Source of the DNA: Streptomyces antnestii
GTDB lineage: Bacteria; Actinomycetota; Actinomycetes; Streptomycetales; Streptomycetaceae
DNA length: 64,000 bases
Assembly: GCF_004005495.1 (NCBI RefSeq)
Contig: NZ_RZYA01000016.1
Span: 62,001-126,000, forward strand
Direction: 5' to 3'
A program made the position numbers and the translations under genes. Shown one piece after another: positions 7,255-15,049 of the stretch; position 1 is the stretch's first letter; each line of letters begins with the position of its first letter. The notes beneath the pieces are model-generated. The model did no database searches, was not told the origin of the DNA, and saw nothing but the letters and a program-made list of their open reading frames with translations.

Positions 7255-9018
7255 ATGTCTCACAACTCGTCGGACGCCACCGCATCCGGCGCCCACCGCA
7301 GCAGCCGGAGAGCCGGCAAGGCCGCCGGTGCCGACCTGAGGACCGAGAGCGGTCTGCGCAAACGGGCCACGGTGCTCGGGATGGCTCCCGCCGGCACGGT
7401 CGCCGTCCTCGCGGGCGGCGCGTTCGCCGTCTCCGCGGCGGGAGCCTCCGGACCGTTCGTGTGGGGCGCGGGCGTGTCGGCCGGAGTGTGCTGCGCGGCC
7501 GTCCTGGCCGCGGCGCGGCGGGCCGCCCACAGCACCGCGGACGTGCTCACCCGGCAGCGCGCCGAGAACGACGCGGCGGTCGGCGAGTGGATCAGGCACC
7601 TGACGGCGCTCGCCGCCGAAGGGCACCAGAGCGTCGCTCACATCGCGGAGCAACTGCGCACCGGCGACCGCCCCGACAACCCCGCCCCGGTCCCCGAGAC
7701 GGCCGCCGCGACCCACGCGTTCGGCGCCCTCGAACAGCACCTGCGGCACTTCCAGTACACGGCGCAGACCGCGGTGATCAAGGCGGGCACGCGCCAGCAG
7801 GTGGACGCCTTCGTCAACATCGCCCGGCGGCTGCAGCTCCTCGTGACGCGCTCGCTGAAGCAACTCGACGACGCCGAGCGGGTCGTGGAGGACCCCGAGC
7901 ACCTCGACCGGCTCTACACGATCGACCACCTCGTCACCCGGGTCCACCGCTCCGTGGAGAGCCTCGCGGTCCTCGGCGGCGCCGTGCCCCGCCACTTCAG
8001 CTCCCCGGTGCCGCTGGCCACCGTGCTGCGCCAGGCCGTCGCCGAGATCGAGCACTACCCCCGCGTCCGTGTGCTGCCGCCGCCCTCCGGCTACGAGGTC
8101 CTCGGCCACTCCGCCGTCGAGATCATCCACCTGATCGCCGAACTCGCCGAGAACGCCACCAAGTTCTCGCCGCCCCACACCCAGGTGATGATCCGCGCCC
8201 AGATGGCCGCGTCCGGCATGGTCGTCGAGATCGAGGACCGGGGCCTCGGCATGCCCGCCGAGGTGCGCGACGAGATGAACCGCCTGCTCGCCCAGCCCGA
8301 GCTCTTCGACGTCGACCAGCAGCTGCAGGACGGCCGCACCGGCCTGTTCGTCGTCGCGAAGATAGCCAGGCGCCGCGGACTCGTGGTGCAGCTCCAGGAG
8401 AACCTCTACGGAGGCGTCCAGGCCGTCGTCGTCCTGTCGCACTCGGTCCTCACCGAGACCCGCGCCCCCCAGTCCTCGGCGCAGAAGGCCGCTCAGAAGG
8501 CCGCCCAGAAAGCCGCTCAGAAGGCGGCCGAGCAGAACGCCCAGCAGACCGCCCAGCAGACCGCCCAGCAGGCGGCCCCGGCTCCGGCGGCGCAGGCCCC
8601 CGCGGCGCCGGAGCCCCACCGGGCCCCCGCGCCGGTCGTGAACCGACAGGCGCAGCCGCTGCCCGCAGCCGTGGACCCCGCACGGCCCCACGCGGCACGG
8701 GAGGCCACGGCCGTGACCAACCCGCCCCTTCCCCAGCGGCAGGTCCCCGCCGCATCCGCCGCATCCGCCGCCGCGCCGTCCGAGGACCCCACCGGGCGCC
8801 CGGCCCTGGCCCAGCGGAACAAGGAACGCCGCACACATCTCTCCCCCCAACTGCGCGAGCAGGGGCCGGCCGCCGACGTCGGCGACGGCGAGTCGATCGA
8901 CGCCGGCCTGCTCGCCCGCTTCACCGCGGGACTCGAACGGGCCGAGCACGACGACGGGGCCACCCCCGGATCTGCGGTGGCACCCACTCAGCGCTATGAC
9001 TCCCAGGAGTACCGATGA
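7255..9018 (+). CDS. cvnA: conservon protein CvnA: membrane sensor kinase-like protein
   Basis: The 587-aa protein begins with a basic segment and two close membrane helices (about residues 41-63 and 68-87), so it has almost no extracytoplasmic sensor loop, unlike longer CvnA proteins. A helical dimerisation-like region follows. A GHKL ATPase domain carries the N-box ENATKFSPP (Asn300) and the G1-type motif EDRGLGMP. The tail from about residue 400 is Ala/Gln/Pro-rich and opens with four AQKA repeats. CvnA proteins act with a roadblock protein, a DUF742 protein and a small GTPase in a membrane complex. ATG 7255 follows TTGAGGAC; the cvnB start overlaps its stop. Confidence 0.9.
   Translation: MSHNSSDATASGAHRSSRRAGKAAGADLRTESGLRKRATVLGMAPAGTVAVLAGGAFAVSAAGASGPFVWGAGVSAGVCCAAVLAAARRAAHSTADVLTRQRAENDAAVGEWIRHLTALAAEGHQSVAHIAEQLRTGDRPDNPAPVPETAAATHAFGALEQHLRHFQYTAQTAVIKAGTRQQVDAFVNIARRLQLLVTRSLKQLDDAERVVEDPEHLDRLYTIDHLVTRVHRSVESLAVLGGAVPRHFSSPVPLATVLRQAVAEIEHYPRVRVLPPPSGYEVLGHSAVEIIHLIAELAENATKFSPPHTQVMIRAQMAASGMVVEIEDRGLGMPAEVRDEMNRLLAQPELFDVDQQLQDGRTGLFVVAKIARRRGLVVQLQENLYGGVQAVVVLSHSVLTETRAPQSSAQKAAQKAAQKAAQKAAEQNAQQTAQQTAQQAAPAPAAQAPAAPEPHRAPAPVVNRQAQPLPAAVDPARPHAAREATAVTNPPLPQRQVPAASAASAAAPSEDPTGRPALAQRNKERRTHLSPQLREQGPAADVGDGESIDAGLLARFTAGLERAEHDDGATPGSAVAPTQRYDSQEYR
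8479..8526 (+). repeat. four 12-bp tandem repeats within cvnA (AQKA)
   Basis: Four consecutive units of GC(G/T/C)CAGAA(G/A)GC(C/G) encode AQKA four times at residues 409-424, followed by a Gln/Ala-rich stretch. The region forms the start of the disordered C-terminal tail and is a likely site of length variation. Confidence 0.8.
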
Positions 9019-9440
9019 CCCAGCCATCATTCGACCAGGACCTGGACTGGCTGCTCGCCGACCTCGCCGCCAGGGTGCCCGCCGTGACGGGCGCGGTCCT
9101 CGCGTCCAGCGACGGCGTGATGCGCCACAGCCACGGTCTCGGCTTCGACGACGCGGACCGGCTGAGCGCCATCACCACCGGCATGTGCTCGCTCGGCGGC
9201 GGACTCGGCACCATCCAGCGGTCGTTCGGCGGGGTCGAGCAGGTCATCGTGCAGGGCGACGGCGGCTATCTGTTCGTCTCCCGGGCCGGCGTCAACGGCG
9301 TACTCGGCGTCCTGACGGACAAGAGCGCGGACGTCGGAGTGGTCGGCTACGAGATCGCGATGCTCGTGAAGAGCGTCAGGGGCCACCTCGGCACGCCCGC
9401 GCGCACCGCACCGGGGCCCTCCGGCGCGCTGGTCGACTAG
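9015..9440 (+). CDS. cvnB: conservon protein CvnB: roadblock/LC7 domain protein
   Basis: The 141-aa protein is a single roadblock/LC7 domain. It opens with DLDWLLADLAARVPAVTGAV, has the ASSDGV turn and RHSHGLGFDDADRLSAI helix, and the VIVQGDGGYLFVS strand pair. It is a predicted regulator or scaffold for the CvnD GTPase. ATG 9015 overlaps the cvnA stop by 4 bp (ATGA), indicating translational coupling, and cvnC starts 2 bp after its stop. Confidence 0.93.
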   Translation: MTQPSFDQDLDWLLADLAARVPAVTGAVLASSDGVMRHSHGLGFDDADRLSAITTGMCSLGGGLGTIQRSFGGVEQVIVQGDGGYLFVSRAGVNGVLGVLTDKSADVGVVGYEIAMLVKSVRGHLGTPARTAPGPSGALVD

Positions 9441-9442
9441 CG

Positions 9443-9820
9443 GTGCAGGACTTCACCGACGAGCCCTGGATGGCCGAGGACACGGCCCACCTGCGGCTCT
9501 ACGCACTCACCGGGGGCCGCACCCGCCCCGCCCGTGCCCTGGGCCTCGTGTCCCGGGTACGGGCGACTCCCGGCCTCGCGCCCTCGACCGTGGACCGGCT
9601 CGGCCCCGAGAGCGCCCAGGTGCTCGAACTGTGCGGCCGGGAACCGTGTTCGGTCGCCGAGATCGCCGGCCGCCTCGGGATCCCCGTACAGGTGACCAAG
9701 ATCCTGCTGTCCGACCTGCTCGACGCCCACGTACTCGTTCCCGCGCTTCCCCCGCGAGAGGCGGACGGAAGCGACCCACTCCTCCTGGAGGCGGCACTTG
9801 AAGGCCTTCGAAGCCTCTGA
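9443..9820 (+). CDS. cvnC: conservon protein CvnC: DUF742 protein
   Basis: The 125-aa protein matches the DUF742 family. It has an N-terminal LRLYALTGGRTRPARAL motif and a winged-helix-like C-terminus (VLELCGREPCSVAEIAGRLG, then VTKILLSDLLDAHVLV). It is predicted to be part of the membrane-associated conservon complex. GTG 9443 comes 2 bp after the cvnB stop with no separate ribosome site, consistent with coupling; an ATG nine codons in is the alternative. Its 3' end overlaps cvnD by 23 bp. Confidence 0.9.
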   Translation: MQDFTDEPWMAEDTAHLRLYALTGGRTRPARALGLVSRVRATPGLAPSTVDRLGPESAQVLELCGREPCSVAEIAGRLGIPVQVTKILLSDLLDAHVLVPALPPREADGSDPLLLEAALEGLRSL

Positions 9821-10463
9821 CGACATCCCCCTGACCGCGCTGAAGATCGTCATCGCCGGCGGGTTCGGGGTGGGCAAGACGACCATGGTCGCCACGGTCA
9901 GCGAGATCGAACCGCTGACCACGGAGGAGATCCTCACCACCGCCAGCGCGGCCACCGACAGCCTCGCCGGCGTGGAGAACAAGACCACCACGACCGTGAG
10001 CATGGACTTCGGCCGCATCACCCTGTGGCGCCAGCAGTTGCAGCTCCTGCTGTTCGGCACACCCGGCCAGGACCGCTTCTGGTTCATGTGGGACGACCTC
10101 GCGCTCGGCTCCATCGGCGCGGTCGTGCTCGCCGACACCCGACGCCTCGACGACTGCTTCAGCGCCGTCGAGTTCTTCGAGGACCGGGGCGTGCCCTTCG
10201 TCGTGGCCGTCAACGAGTTCGACACCGCCCACCGCTACACGGCGGAGGAGGTGCAGGCCGCCATCGAGCTGAACCCCGACGTCCCCGTCATCATGTTCGA
10301 CGCGCGCGCCCCGTACTCCACCCAGCAGGTCCTGATCCGGCTCGTCGAGTACGCGCTCACGCTGTCGCTTCGCTCGTCCCCGGAGTCCGAGCCCGTGCTC
10401 GCCCCGCCCACACCCACTTCGCCCACCACCACCTTCGACGGGAACCCTCACCGTGCCCTTTGA
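9798..10463 (+). CDS. cvnD: conservon protein CvnD: small GTP-binding protein
   Basis: The 221-aa Ras-like ATP/GTPase has P-loop GGFGVGKTT (residues 21-29) and the Walker B/G3 region LLLFGTPGQDRFWFMWD, with DTPG replaced by GTPGQ as in conservon GTPases. The base-recognition motif is VNEFD in place of NKxD. The C-terminal ~25 residues are Pro/Thr-rich and disordered. The start is TTG 9798 behind CTGGAGG, well spaced. It is the effector switch of the conservon, probably controlled by CvnB. Confidence 0.92.
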   Translation: MKAFEASDDIPLTALKIVIAGGFGVGKTTMVATVSEIEPLTTEEILTTASAATDSLAGVENKTTTTVSMDFGRITLWRQQLQLLLFGTPGQDRFWFMWDDLALGSIGAVVLADTRRLDDCFSAVEFFEDRGVPFVVAVNEFDTAHRYTAEEVQAAIELNPDVPVIMFDARAPYSTQQVLIRLVEYALTLSLRSSPESEPVLAPPTPTSPTTTFDGNPHRAL

Positions 10464-11028
10464 CGCAGAGACGGGTCTGCACATCGCAGCCCCCGACACC
10501 GAACTCGACGCGCGCGTCGCACGCCTCGCCCAGCTCGGCCTGGGCAAGGCGGACGCCGGCCTCGACGCACTCGCCGCCGAACTCGCGGACGCGGCGGGCA
10601 CGCCGTACGCGATGGTCAACCTCATCACCGACCAGCAGTTCTTCGCCGGTCTGCACACCCCGCAGGGCCTGCCCAGCAATCTCGGCCCGCAGGACGCGAT
10701 GGCAGGACCCGAGGTCGGCCGCGTCATGGCCCGCGACCACGGCTACTGCCCCGAGGTCATCAGCCGCCGCATCCCGCTCGTGCTGCCGGACGTGTACGCG
10801 GCGCCCCGGTTCGCCGGCAACCCGGTCGTCGACGAACTGGGCATACGCGTGTACCTCGGGGCGCCGCTCATCGACGAGCAGACCGGCATCGCCCTCGGCA
10901 CCGTCTGCGCGGTGGGCACCGAGCCCCGCGGCCTGGCGACGGCGCGCGGCTCCCTCGAACTGATCAAGAGGTTCCGCGACCTGGCCATGGAGCGCATCTA
11001 CGAGCGTGCCGGGCAGCCCCGCCCGTGA
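10453..11028 (+). CDS. GAF domain protein, fifth conservon gene
   Basis: The 191-aa protein is a single GAF domain (about residues 25-180). Typical elements are LADAAGTPYAMVNLITDQQ, AGPEVGRVMARDHGYCPEV, then VYLGAPLIDEQTGIALGTVC. The Cys in DHGYCPEV lies where GAF proteins of this type often carry a redox- or ligand-sensing Cys. GTG 10453 overlaps the cvnD stop by 11 bp, so it belongs to the conservon operon. Some conservons have a cytochrome P450 in this place. A soluble sensory output or input partner is likely. Confidence 0.85.
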   Translation: MPFDAETGLHIAAPDTELDARVARLAQLGLGKADAGLDALAAELADAAGTPYAMVNLITDQQFFAGLHTPQGLPSNLGPQDAMAGPEVGRVMARDHGYCPEVISRRIPLVLPDVYAAPRFAGNPVVDELGIRVYLGAPLIDEQTGIALGTVCAVGTEPRGLATARGSLELIKRFRDLAMERIYERAGQPRP

Positions 11029-11032
11029 CGTC

Positions 11033-12232
11033 CTACACGGCCGCCGCTTCGGGCACGCGCGGAGCGGCGAGCCGGCTCGACCAGTCGCTCAGGGACGTAC
11101 CGAGCGCGACCTCGGCGAGCCGGTACAGCTGGATGTCGGACGTGCCGGCCGGGGCGTAGATGTGCGAGGCGTCCCGGACGAACCGCTCGACGGGCCGGTC
11201 GGGGAACAGGCCGCACGCTGCGTGGATCTCCATCGCGGCCCGCGCCGAGTCGATCGCCGACTCGACGTTGAGGTACTTCGCGTTCATCAGCTCCGCGTCG
11301 CAGGCGATCCCGGAGTCCAGCAGATGCACGGCGTGATAGGCGGCCAGCCGGGCCGTCATCAGACGTGACTGCATCTGGCCCAGCTTCTGACGGATCGTGG
11401 GCAGCGCGCTGAGGGGCTTGCCGTAGCGCAGCTGCTCCGACGTGTAACGGGTCGTCTCCTCCAGGAGCGCCTGGTGGATGCCGAGCGACACGGCGGTCAG
11501 GTTCGGCCGGCCGTAGAGCACGCTGGACGAGTACGCCACGTCGAGGCCCTGGCCCTCCACGCCGAGCAGGTTCTCGGCGGGGACCCGGCACTCGTCGTAA
11601 CGGATCTCGCCGAAGCTGAACCCGTGCAGGCCCATCGCGGGCCGGTGCGGGGCCAGCGAGAAACCGGGGCGGTCGGACTCCACGAGGAAGGCGGACAGAC
11701 CGTTCGATCCCTCACCGGTGCGCACCACCACGCCGTGCAGGTCACCGACATGGCTGTTGCCGACGAACACCTTGCGGCCGTTGAGGACGTACTCGTCGCC
11801 CTCGCGCCGCGCCGTCGACTCCATGCCGAGGACGTGTCCGCCGGACTGGGGCTCGGTCACCGCGATCGTCGGCAGGCAGTCGCCGGCCGCGACCGCGGGC
11901 AGCCACTTCAGCTTCTGCTCCTCGCTCCCGAAGTGGATGATCTTGGCCACGCCCAGCTGGGAGGCCTGGACCATGGCGCCCATCGCGCCACTGACCCGGG
12001 ACAGCTCCTCGATGATGATCGTCTTCGCCAGGTGGCCCATGCCCATGCCGCCGTAGCCCTGGTCGATCGTGACGCCGAGCCAGCCCTCCTTGGCGATGAG
12101 CCGGGACAGTTCGTGCTCGACGTCGCGTGACGCCTCCATGTCCGCGACGCGGGGCGCCACCTTCGCCTCGGCGAAAGCGCGTACCTCCGCCCGCAGTATC
12201 TCGTGACGATCCGTCATGAAGTAGCCGTCCAT
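11033..12232 (-). CDS. acyl-CoA dehydrogenase family protein, catalytic base missing
   Basis: The 399-aa protein has the three-part acyl-CoA dehydrogenase fold. The N-terminal helical part is about 1-115, the beta domain with TIAVTEPQSGG is about 125-240, and the C-terminal helical bundle binds FAD. The usual Glu before GTSxIQ is absent: the segment reads IYAPAGTSDIQ. The alternative base site used by isovaleryl-CoA-type enzymes reads LYGR rather than LER. It may act on an unusual acyl substrate, or as a hydroxylase- or monooxygenase-like member. ATG 12230-12232 follows AAGAAGGG. It is convergent with the conservon, with a 4-bp gap. Confidence 0.85.
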   Translation of the reverse strand: MDGYFMTDRHEILRAEVRAFAEAKVAPRVADMEASRDVEHELSRLIAKEGWLGVTIDQGYGGMGMGHLAKTIIIEELSRVSGAMGAMVQASQLGVAKIIHFGSEEQKLKWLPAVAAGDCLPTIAVTEPQSGGHVLGMESTARREGDEYVLNGRKVFVGNSHVGDLHGVVVRTGEGSNGLSAFLVESDRPGFSLAPHRPAMGLHGFSFGEIRYDECRVPAENLLGVEGQGLDVAYSSSVLYGRPNLTAVSLGIHQALLEETTRYTSEQLRYGKPLSALPTIRQKLGQMQSRLMTARLAAYHAVHLLDSGIACDAELMNAKYLNVESAIDSARAAMEIHAACGLFPDRPVERFVRDASHIYAPAGTSDIQLYRLAEVALGTSLSDWSSRLAAPRVPEAAAV

Positions 12233-12966
12233 CTGTAACCCTTCTTTGCGCGCAGGCCGTTGGATCCCGGTCCGGCACCTGATCGGTGCGCGGCCGGGCG
12301 GCCGTCTGGTGGACATACGAAATCGAGGAACAGGAAGACGTGTGGTTCGCGCACGGCCGGCCTCGGTCCGGCGCGCCGCACCGTGCGGCGGAACCGTCCG
12401 ACGGCCCGTCGGTCAGGGGGTGAACTGCGCGTTCACCGGCGAGTGGCGGATCGGGGCCGTCCGCCGGGAGCTCTTCATCCGGAGGGCCTCCGCGACAGGA
12501 GGGACCGGTCGGGCGCGGGCGGGGGCGTGCCTGTGCGCTCGGCGCGGACATTCGCGTCGACGGCGCGCACCTGGATCACGTTTCGCCTCACACTCGCTCC
12601 CGTTGTCGGACCGGCACATGCTGAGGGTCACGGGGCGTGACCACTGCCGGAACTGTCCTGCGGACCCCCTCCCGGACGCGTTTTCGCACCTCGGGGGAGG
12701 GCCTGCCTCTACGGTGACCATCCGGCGGCCGGTTTTCACTACATGCCCGGGGTCGTTTGAGGGTCGTTCTGCCGAGGCGGGGGCGTACGCGGACCTCGCG
12801 GGGGGTGTGCGCGTGTGCGACCGTCCGCGACCTCGCCGCGAGCCGCAGATGCGAGACCGGTGGCCGGTCTTACCTCGCATCAGCCGCTCGGAAGCCGCTC
12901 ATTGCTACGCAGGTGTGTTTGCCCGGGGGTGCCGTCCGGGTAGCGTGCTGCGGGAGGTGGTGGCCC
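12233..12966. other. 734-bp region without a supported gene
   Basis: Several frames are open on both strands but they are Arg/Pro-rich, lack ribosome sites and match nothing I recognise. The only clear element is the GGTCGTT direct repeat at 12751-12768. The right end carries the GGGAGG ribosome site of the following molybdopterin gene. This may be degraded coding DNA, given the broken genes next to it. Confidence 0.4.
12751..12768 (+). promoter_or_regulatory. 11-bp-period direct repeat, PHO-box-like
   Basis: GGTCGTT at 12751-12757 and 12762-12768, period 11 bp, is the third copy of the motif seen at 6919 and 7033. It is about 200 bp upstream of the molybdopterin oxidoreductase remnant. Confidence 0.35.
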
Positions 12967-13436
12967 ATGAGCCGGCCCGTCGTGGACGCCGATCAGACGG
13001 CGAAGGTGACCCTGAGCGGAGATCTCGCACGCCCGGCCCGGCTGTCGGTGCCCGATCTGCTCGCCTGGCCGCAGCACCGGGTGCGCGTCAGCTTCGACTG
13101 CGCCACCAGCGGGGTGCAGCACCACCGGTTCGCCGGGCCGCTCCTGCACGACGTCCTCGGCGACGCGGGACCCGGCTTCGACCCGGCCCGCCGCAAGGAC
13201 CGGCTGCGCTTCCTCGTCGCGCTGACGGGGGCGGACGGGCATCACGTCCTGCTGTCCTGGGCCGAGATCGACCCCGACTTCGGCGCCGCACCCGTCCTGC
13301 TCGCCACCACGATCGACGACACCCCGCTCGACCGGGCCGACCTCAGCTCGTCCTGCCCCAGGACCGGTGCGGCGCCCGGCACATCAGCGGGATCAACGCG
13401 ATCCGCGTGGACGGCCGTTACGGCCCGTGGACGTGA
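12967..13436 (+). pseudogene. molybdopterin-dependent oxidoreductase, frameshifted
   Basis: ATG 12967 with GGGAGG upstream opens a short YedY/sulfite-oxidase-like molybdopterin domain. It has SVPDLLAWPQHRVRVSFDCA with the candidate Mo-ligand Cys, then AGPLLHDVLGDAG and VLLSWAEIDPDFG. After TPLDR (about 13333) the frame breaks. The expected continuation, LVLPQDRCGARHISGINAIR, is found in the frame one base back and stops at 13436. One base appears lost around 13333-13341. It is either a young pseudogene or a sequencing error. The Mop-domain gene nearby suggests a molybdenum-related locus. Confidence 0.75.
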
Positions 13437-13470
13437 CCTGCCCGAGAACGTCCGGGGCACGCCGAGCGGG

Positions 13471-13920
13471 CTCCTCGCGCGGTCGGTCGGCTACGTCCTG
13501 ACGCCGACGGGACGCACCGTGCCCGTTCGCCGTCGTCTCCGCGGCTTTCCGCGGCCGACGGCGTGAGCGAGGCGCTGACGGGTGTGTGGCCGCTGCTCGC
13601 GGTGGGGGAGCCAGGCGACCCGCTGCACGCGGGCGTCGGCTCCCCGGCGCCCGCGCCCGCCGACCTGAACGGGGCGCTGTCCGAGGCCCGTTATGCGCTC
13701 TGCTCGGCCCGCGCGACCGCACCCCATGCCTCGCACCTGACCGACACGTCCGCGCTCACCGGCCTCGAACGCTGCTGACCGGCGTGCCCGCCGACGTGCA
13801 CGTCAACACCGTCCACCACCGCATCCGACGCATCGAGCACTTCACCGGCCGCGACCGCGACCTGTCCCGGCTCCACGACAGCACCGACCTCCGGGCCGCG
13901 CTGCTCAGCCGCGAGGACCC
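13471..13920 (+). pseudogene. PucR-family regulator remnant
   Basis: Pieces of one PucR-type regulator lie in three frames. First comes a strand reading VGYVLTPTGRT then PFAVVSA. Next is ADGVSEALTGVWPLLAVGEP followed by NGALSEARYALCSARA in another frame, ending at a stop at 13776-13778. Last is LLTGVPADV joined directly to HVNTVHHRIRRIEHFTG, the C-terminal HTH, in a third frame. Roughly 60 residues expected between PADV and the HTH are missing, so there is an internal deletion as well as frameshifts. The N-terminal half is absent. Confidence 0.65.
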
Positions 13921-13922
13921 GG

Positions 13923-14321
13923 TTACGCGCGATCGACGTGCACGCTCGTCGACTTCACGCGCGCGGTGACGGTGACCCCGACCTCGAGCCCCAGCTCCTC
14001 GACGGCCTCCCGCGTCACCATCGACACCACCCGGTGCGGGCCTGACTGGATCTCGACCTGGGCCACCACGTCGTCGGTCCTGACCGCCGTGACGATCCCC
14101 GTGAACGCGTTGCGGGCCGACGTGTGCGACGGCCCGTCCTGGCCCTGGCCGGCGTCCCTGGCCCGGCGTGCGGCGAACTCCGCGAGTCCGGCGCCGTCGA
14201 TCACACGGTTCCCCGACCCGTCCCGCCCCATCGCGAGCCGGCCGCTGTCGGCCCACCGGCGCACGGTCTCCCCACTCACCCCGAGCAGGCGCGCGGCCTG
14301 GCCAATGCTGTACGACGACAC
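13923..14321 (-). CDS. MerR-type HTH plus Mop/TOBE molybdate-binding protein
   Basis: The 132-aa protein has an N-terminal excisionase/MerR-like HTH (residues 4-52: YSIGQAARLLGVSGETVRRW) and a C-terminal Mop/TOBE domain (about 68-131: SARNAFTGIVTAVRTDDVVA through VTARVKSTSVHV). Mop domains bind molybdate or tungstate oxyanion, so this is a probable ModE-like sensor or molybdopterin-binding regulator. It lies 3 bp from the PucR remnant and close to the molybdopterin oxidoreductase, consistent with a former molybdenum-enzyme locus. It appears intact. Confidence 0.85.
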   Translation of the reverse strand: MSSYSIGQAARLLGVSGETVRRWADSGRLAMGRDGSGNRVIDGAGLAEFAARRARDAGQGQDGPSHTSARNAFTGIVTAVRTDDVVAQVEIQSGPHRVVSMVTREAVEELGLEVGVTVTARVKSTSVHVDRA

Positions 14322-14366
14322 ATCGGCACTCTAGCCGCGCCGACCGCGCGGACCTCCCGGCGACGG

Positions 14367-14972
14367 CTACGAGGGATCGACGCGCGGCTTGGCGCGGACG
14401 TGCATCCGTTCTCCCTGCCGCCCGAAGAGGCTGAGAAGCTCGACGGGCCGGCCGTCCGCACTCGTGAACCAGTGGGGGACCCGCGTGTCGAACTCGGCGG
14501 CCTCGCCGGGGCCCAGCACCAGGTCGTGCTCGGCGAGGACGAGCCGCAGCCGCCCGTCCAGCACGTACAGCCACTCGTAGCCCTCGTGCGTCCGCAGATC
14601 GGGCTCGTGTCCCCGGTCCGTGATGACGAGCTTGTACGCCTGGAGCGGGCCGGGTGTCCGGGTGAGCGGGACGAACGTGCCGCCGTTCGGCATGGGCCGG
14701 GGCGACAGCCGGACCCGGGGGTCGCCCACTTCGGGCGCCCCGACCAGCTCGTCCAGGGGCACCCCGTACGCGCCGGCCAGGGGCAGCAGCAGTTCGAGGC
14801 TCGGGCGGCGCTGGCCCGATTCGAGGCGGGACAGGGTGCTCTTGGAGATGCCGGTGGCGTCCGCGAGCGCGGCCAGGGTGAGGCCGCGCCGGTCGCGCAG
14901 CCGTCTCAGCCGCGGGCCGACCTCGTCGAGGACCGCTCGGTAGGGGGCTTGTTCGTCCATGTCGTCGTCCAC
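14367..14972 (-). CDS. XRE-cupin transcriptional regulator
   Basis: The 201-aa protein has an XRE helix-turn-helix (about residues 18-75: RLRRLRDRRGLTLAALADAT then GISKSTLSRLESGQRRPSLE). A C-terminal cupin domain (about 115-190) carries EPDLRTHEGYEWLYVLDGRL and VLGPGEAAEFDTRVPHWF. The small-molecule ligand is unknown. I give the GTG at 14970-14972, with GGGGTGA upstream; an ATG four codons in is equally possible. It diverges from a His-rich methyltransferase across a 77-bp gap containing an inverted repeat, so it probably represses or activates that gene and itself. Confidence 0.88.
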   Translation of the reverse strand: MDDDMDEQAPYRAVLDEVGPRLRRLRDRRGLTLAALADATGISKSTLSRLESGQRRPSLELLLPLAGAYGVPLDELVGAPEVGDPRVRLSPRPMPNGGTFVPLTRTPGPLQAYKLVITDRGHEPDLRTHEGYEWLYVLDGRLRLVLAEHDLVLGPGEAAEFDTRVPHWFTSADGRPVELLSLFGRQGERMHVRAKPRVDPS

Positions 14973-15002
14973 GCGGGCATTTCACCCCGCTGTCCCGGAA
15001 AC

Positions 15003-15018
15003 GGCAACACAGATTGCC
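15003..15018. promoter_or_regulatory. inverted repeat operator between divergent genes
   Basis: GGCAA (15003-15007) and TTGCC (15014-15018) form a dyad with a 6-nt spacer in the 77-bp gap between the XRE-cupin gene and the methyltransferase. This is the expected place for the regulator's binding site. Confidence 0.5.
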
Positions 15019-15049
15019 ATCGTCTCCCGGCGGGTGCACGCTCCTGGCC

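Noticed and set aside
12246..12966. Possible gene(s) in the 734-bp gap after the acyl-CoA dehydrogenase
   Set aside because: Frames on both strands lack starts with ribosome sites and any family resemblance; only the last part of one plus frame matters, as the continuation of the frameshifted oxidoreductase.
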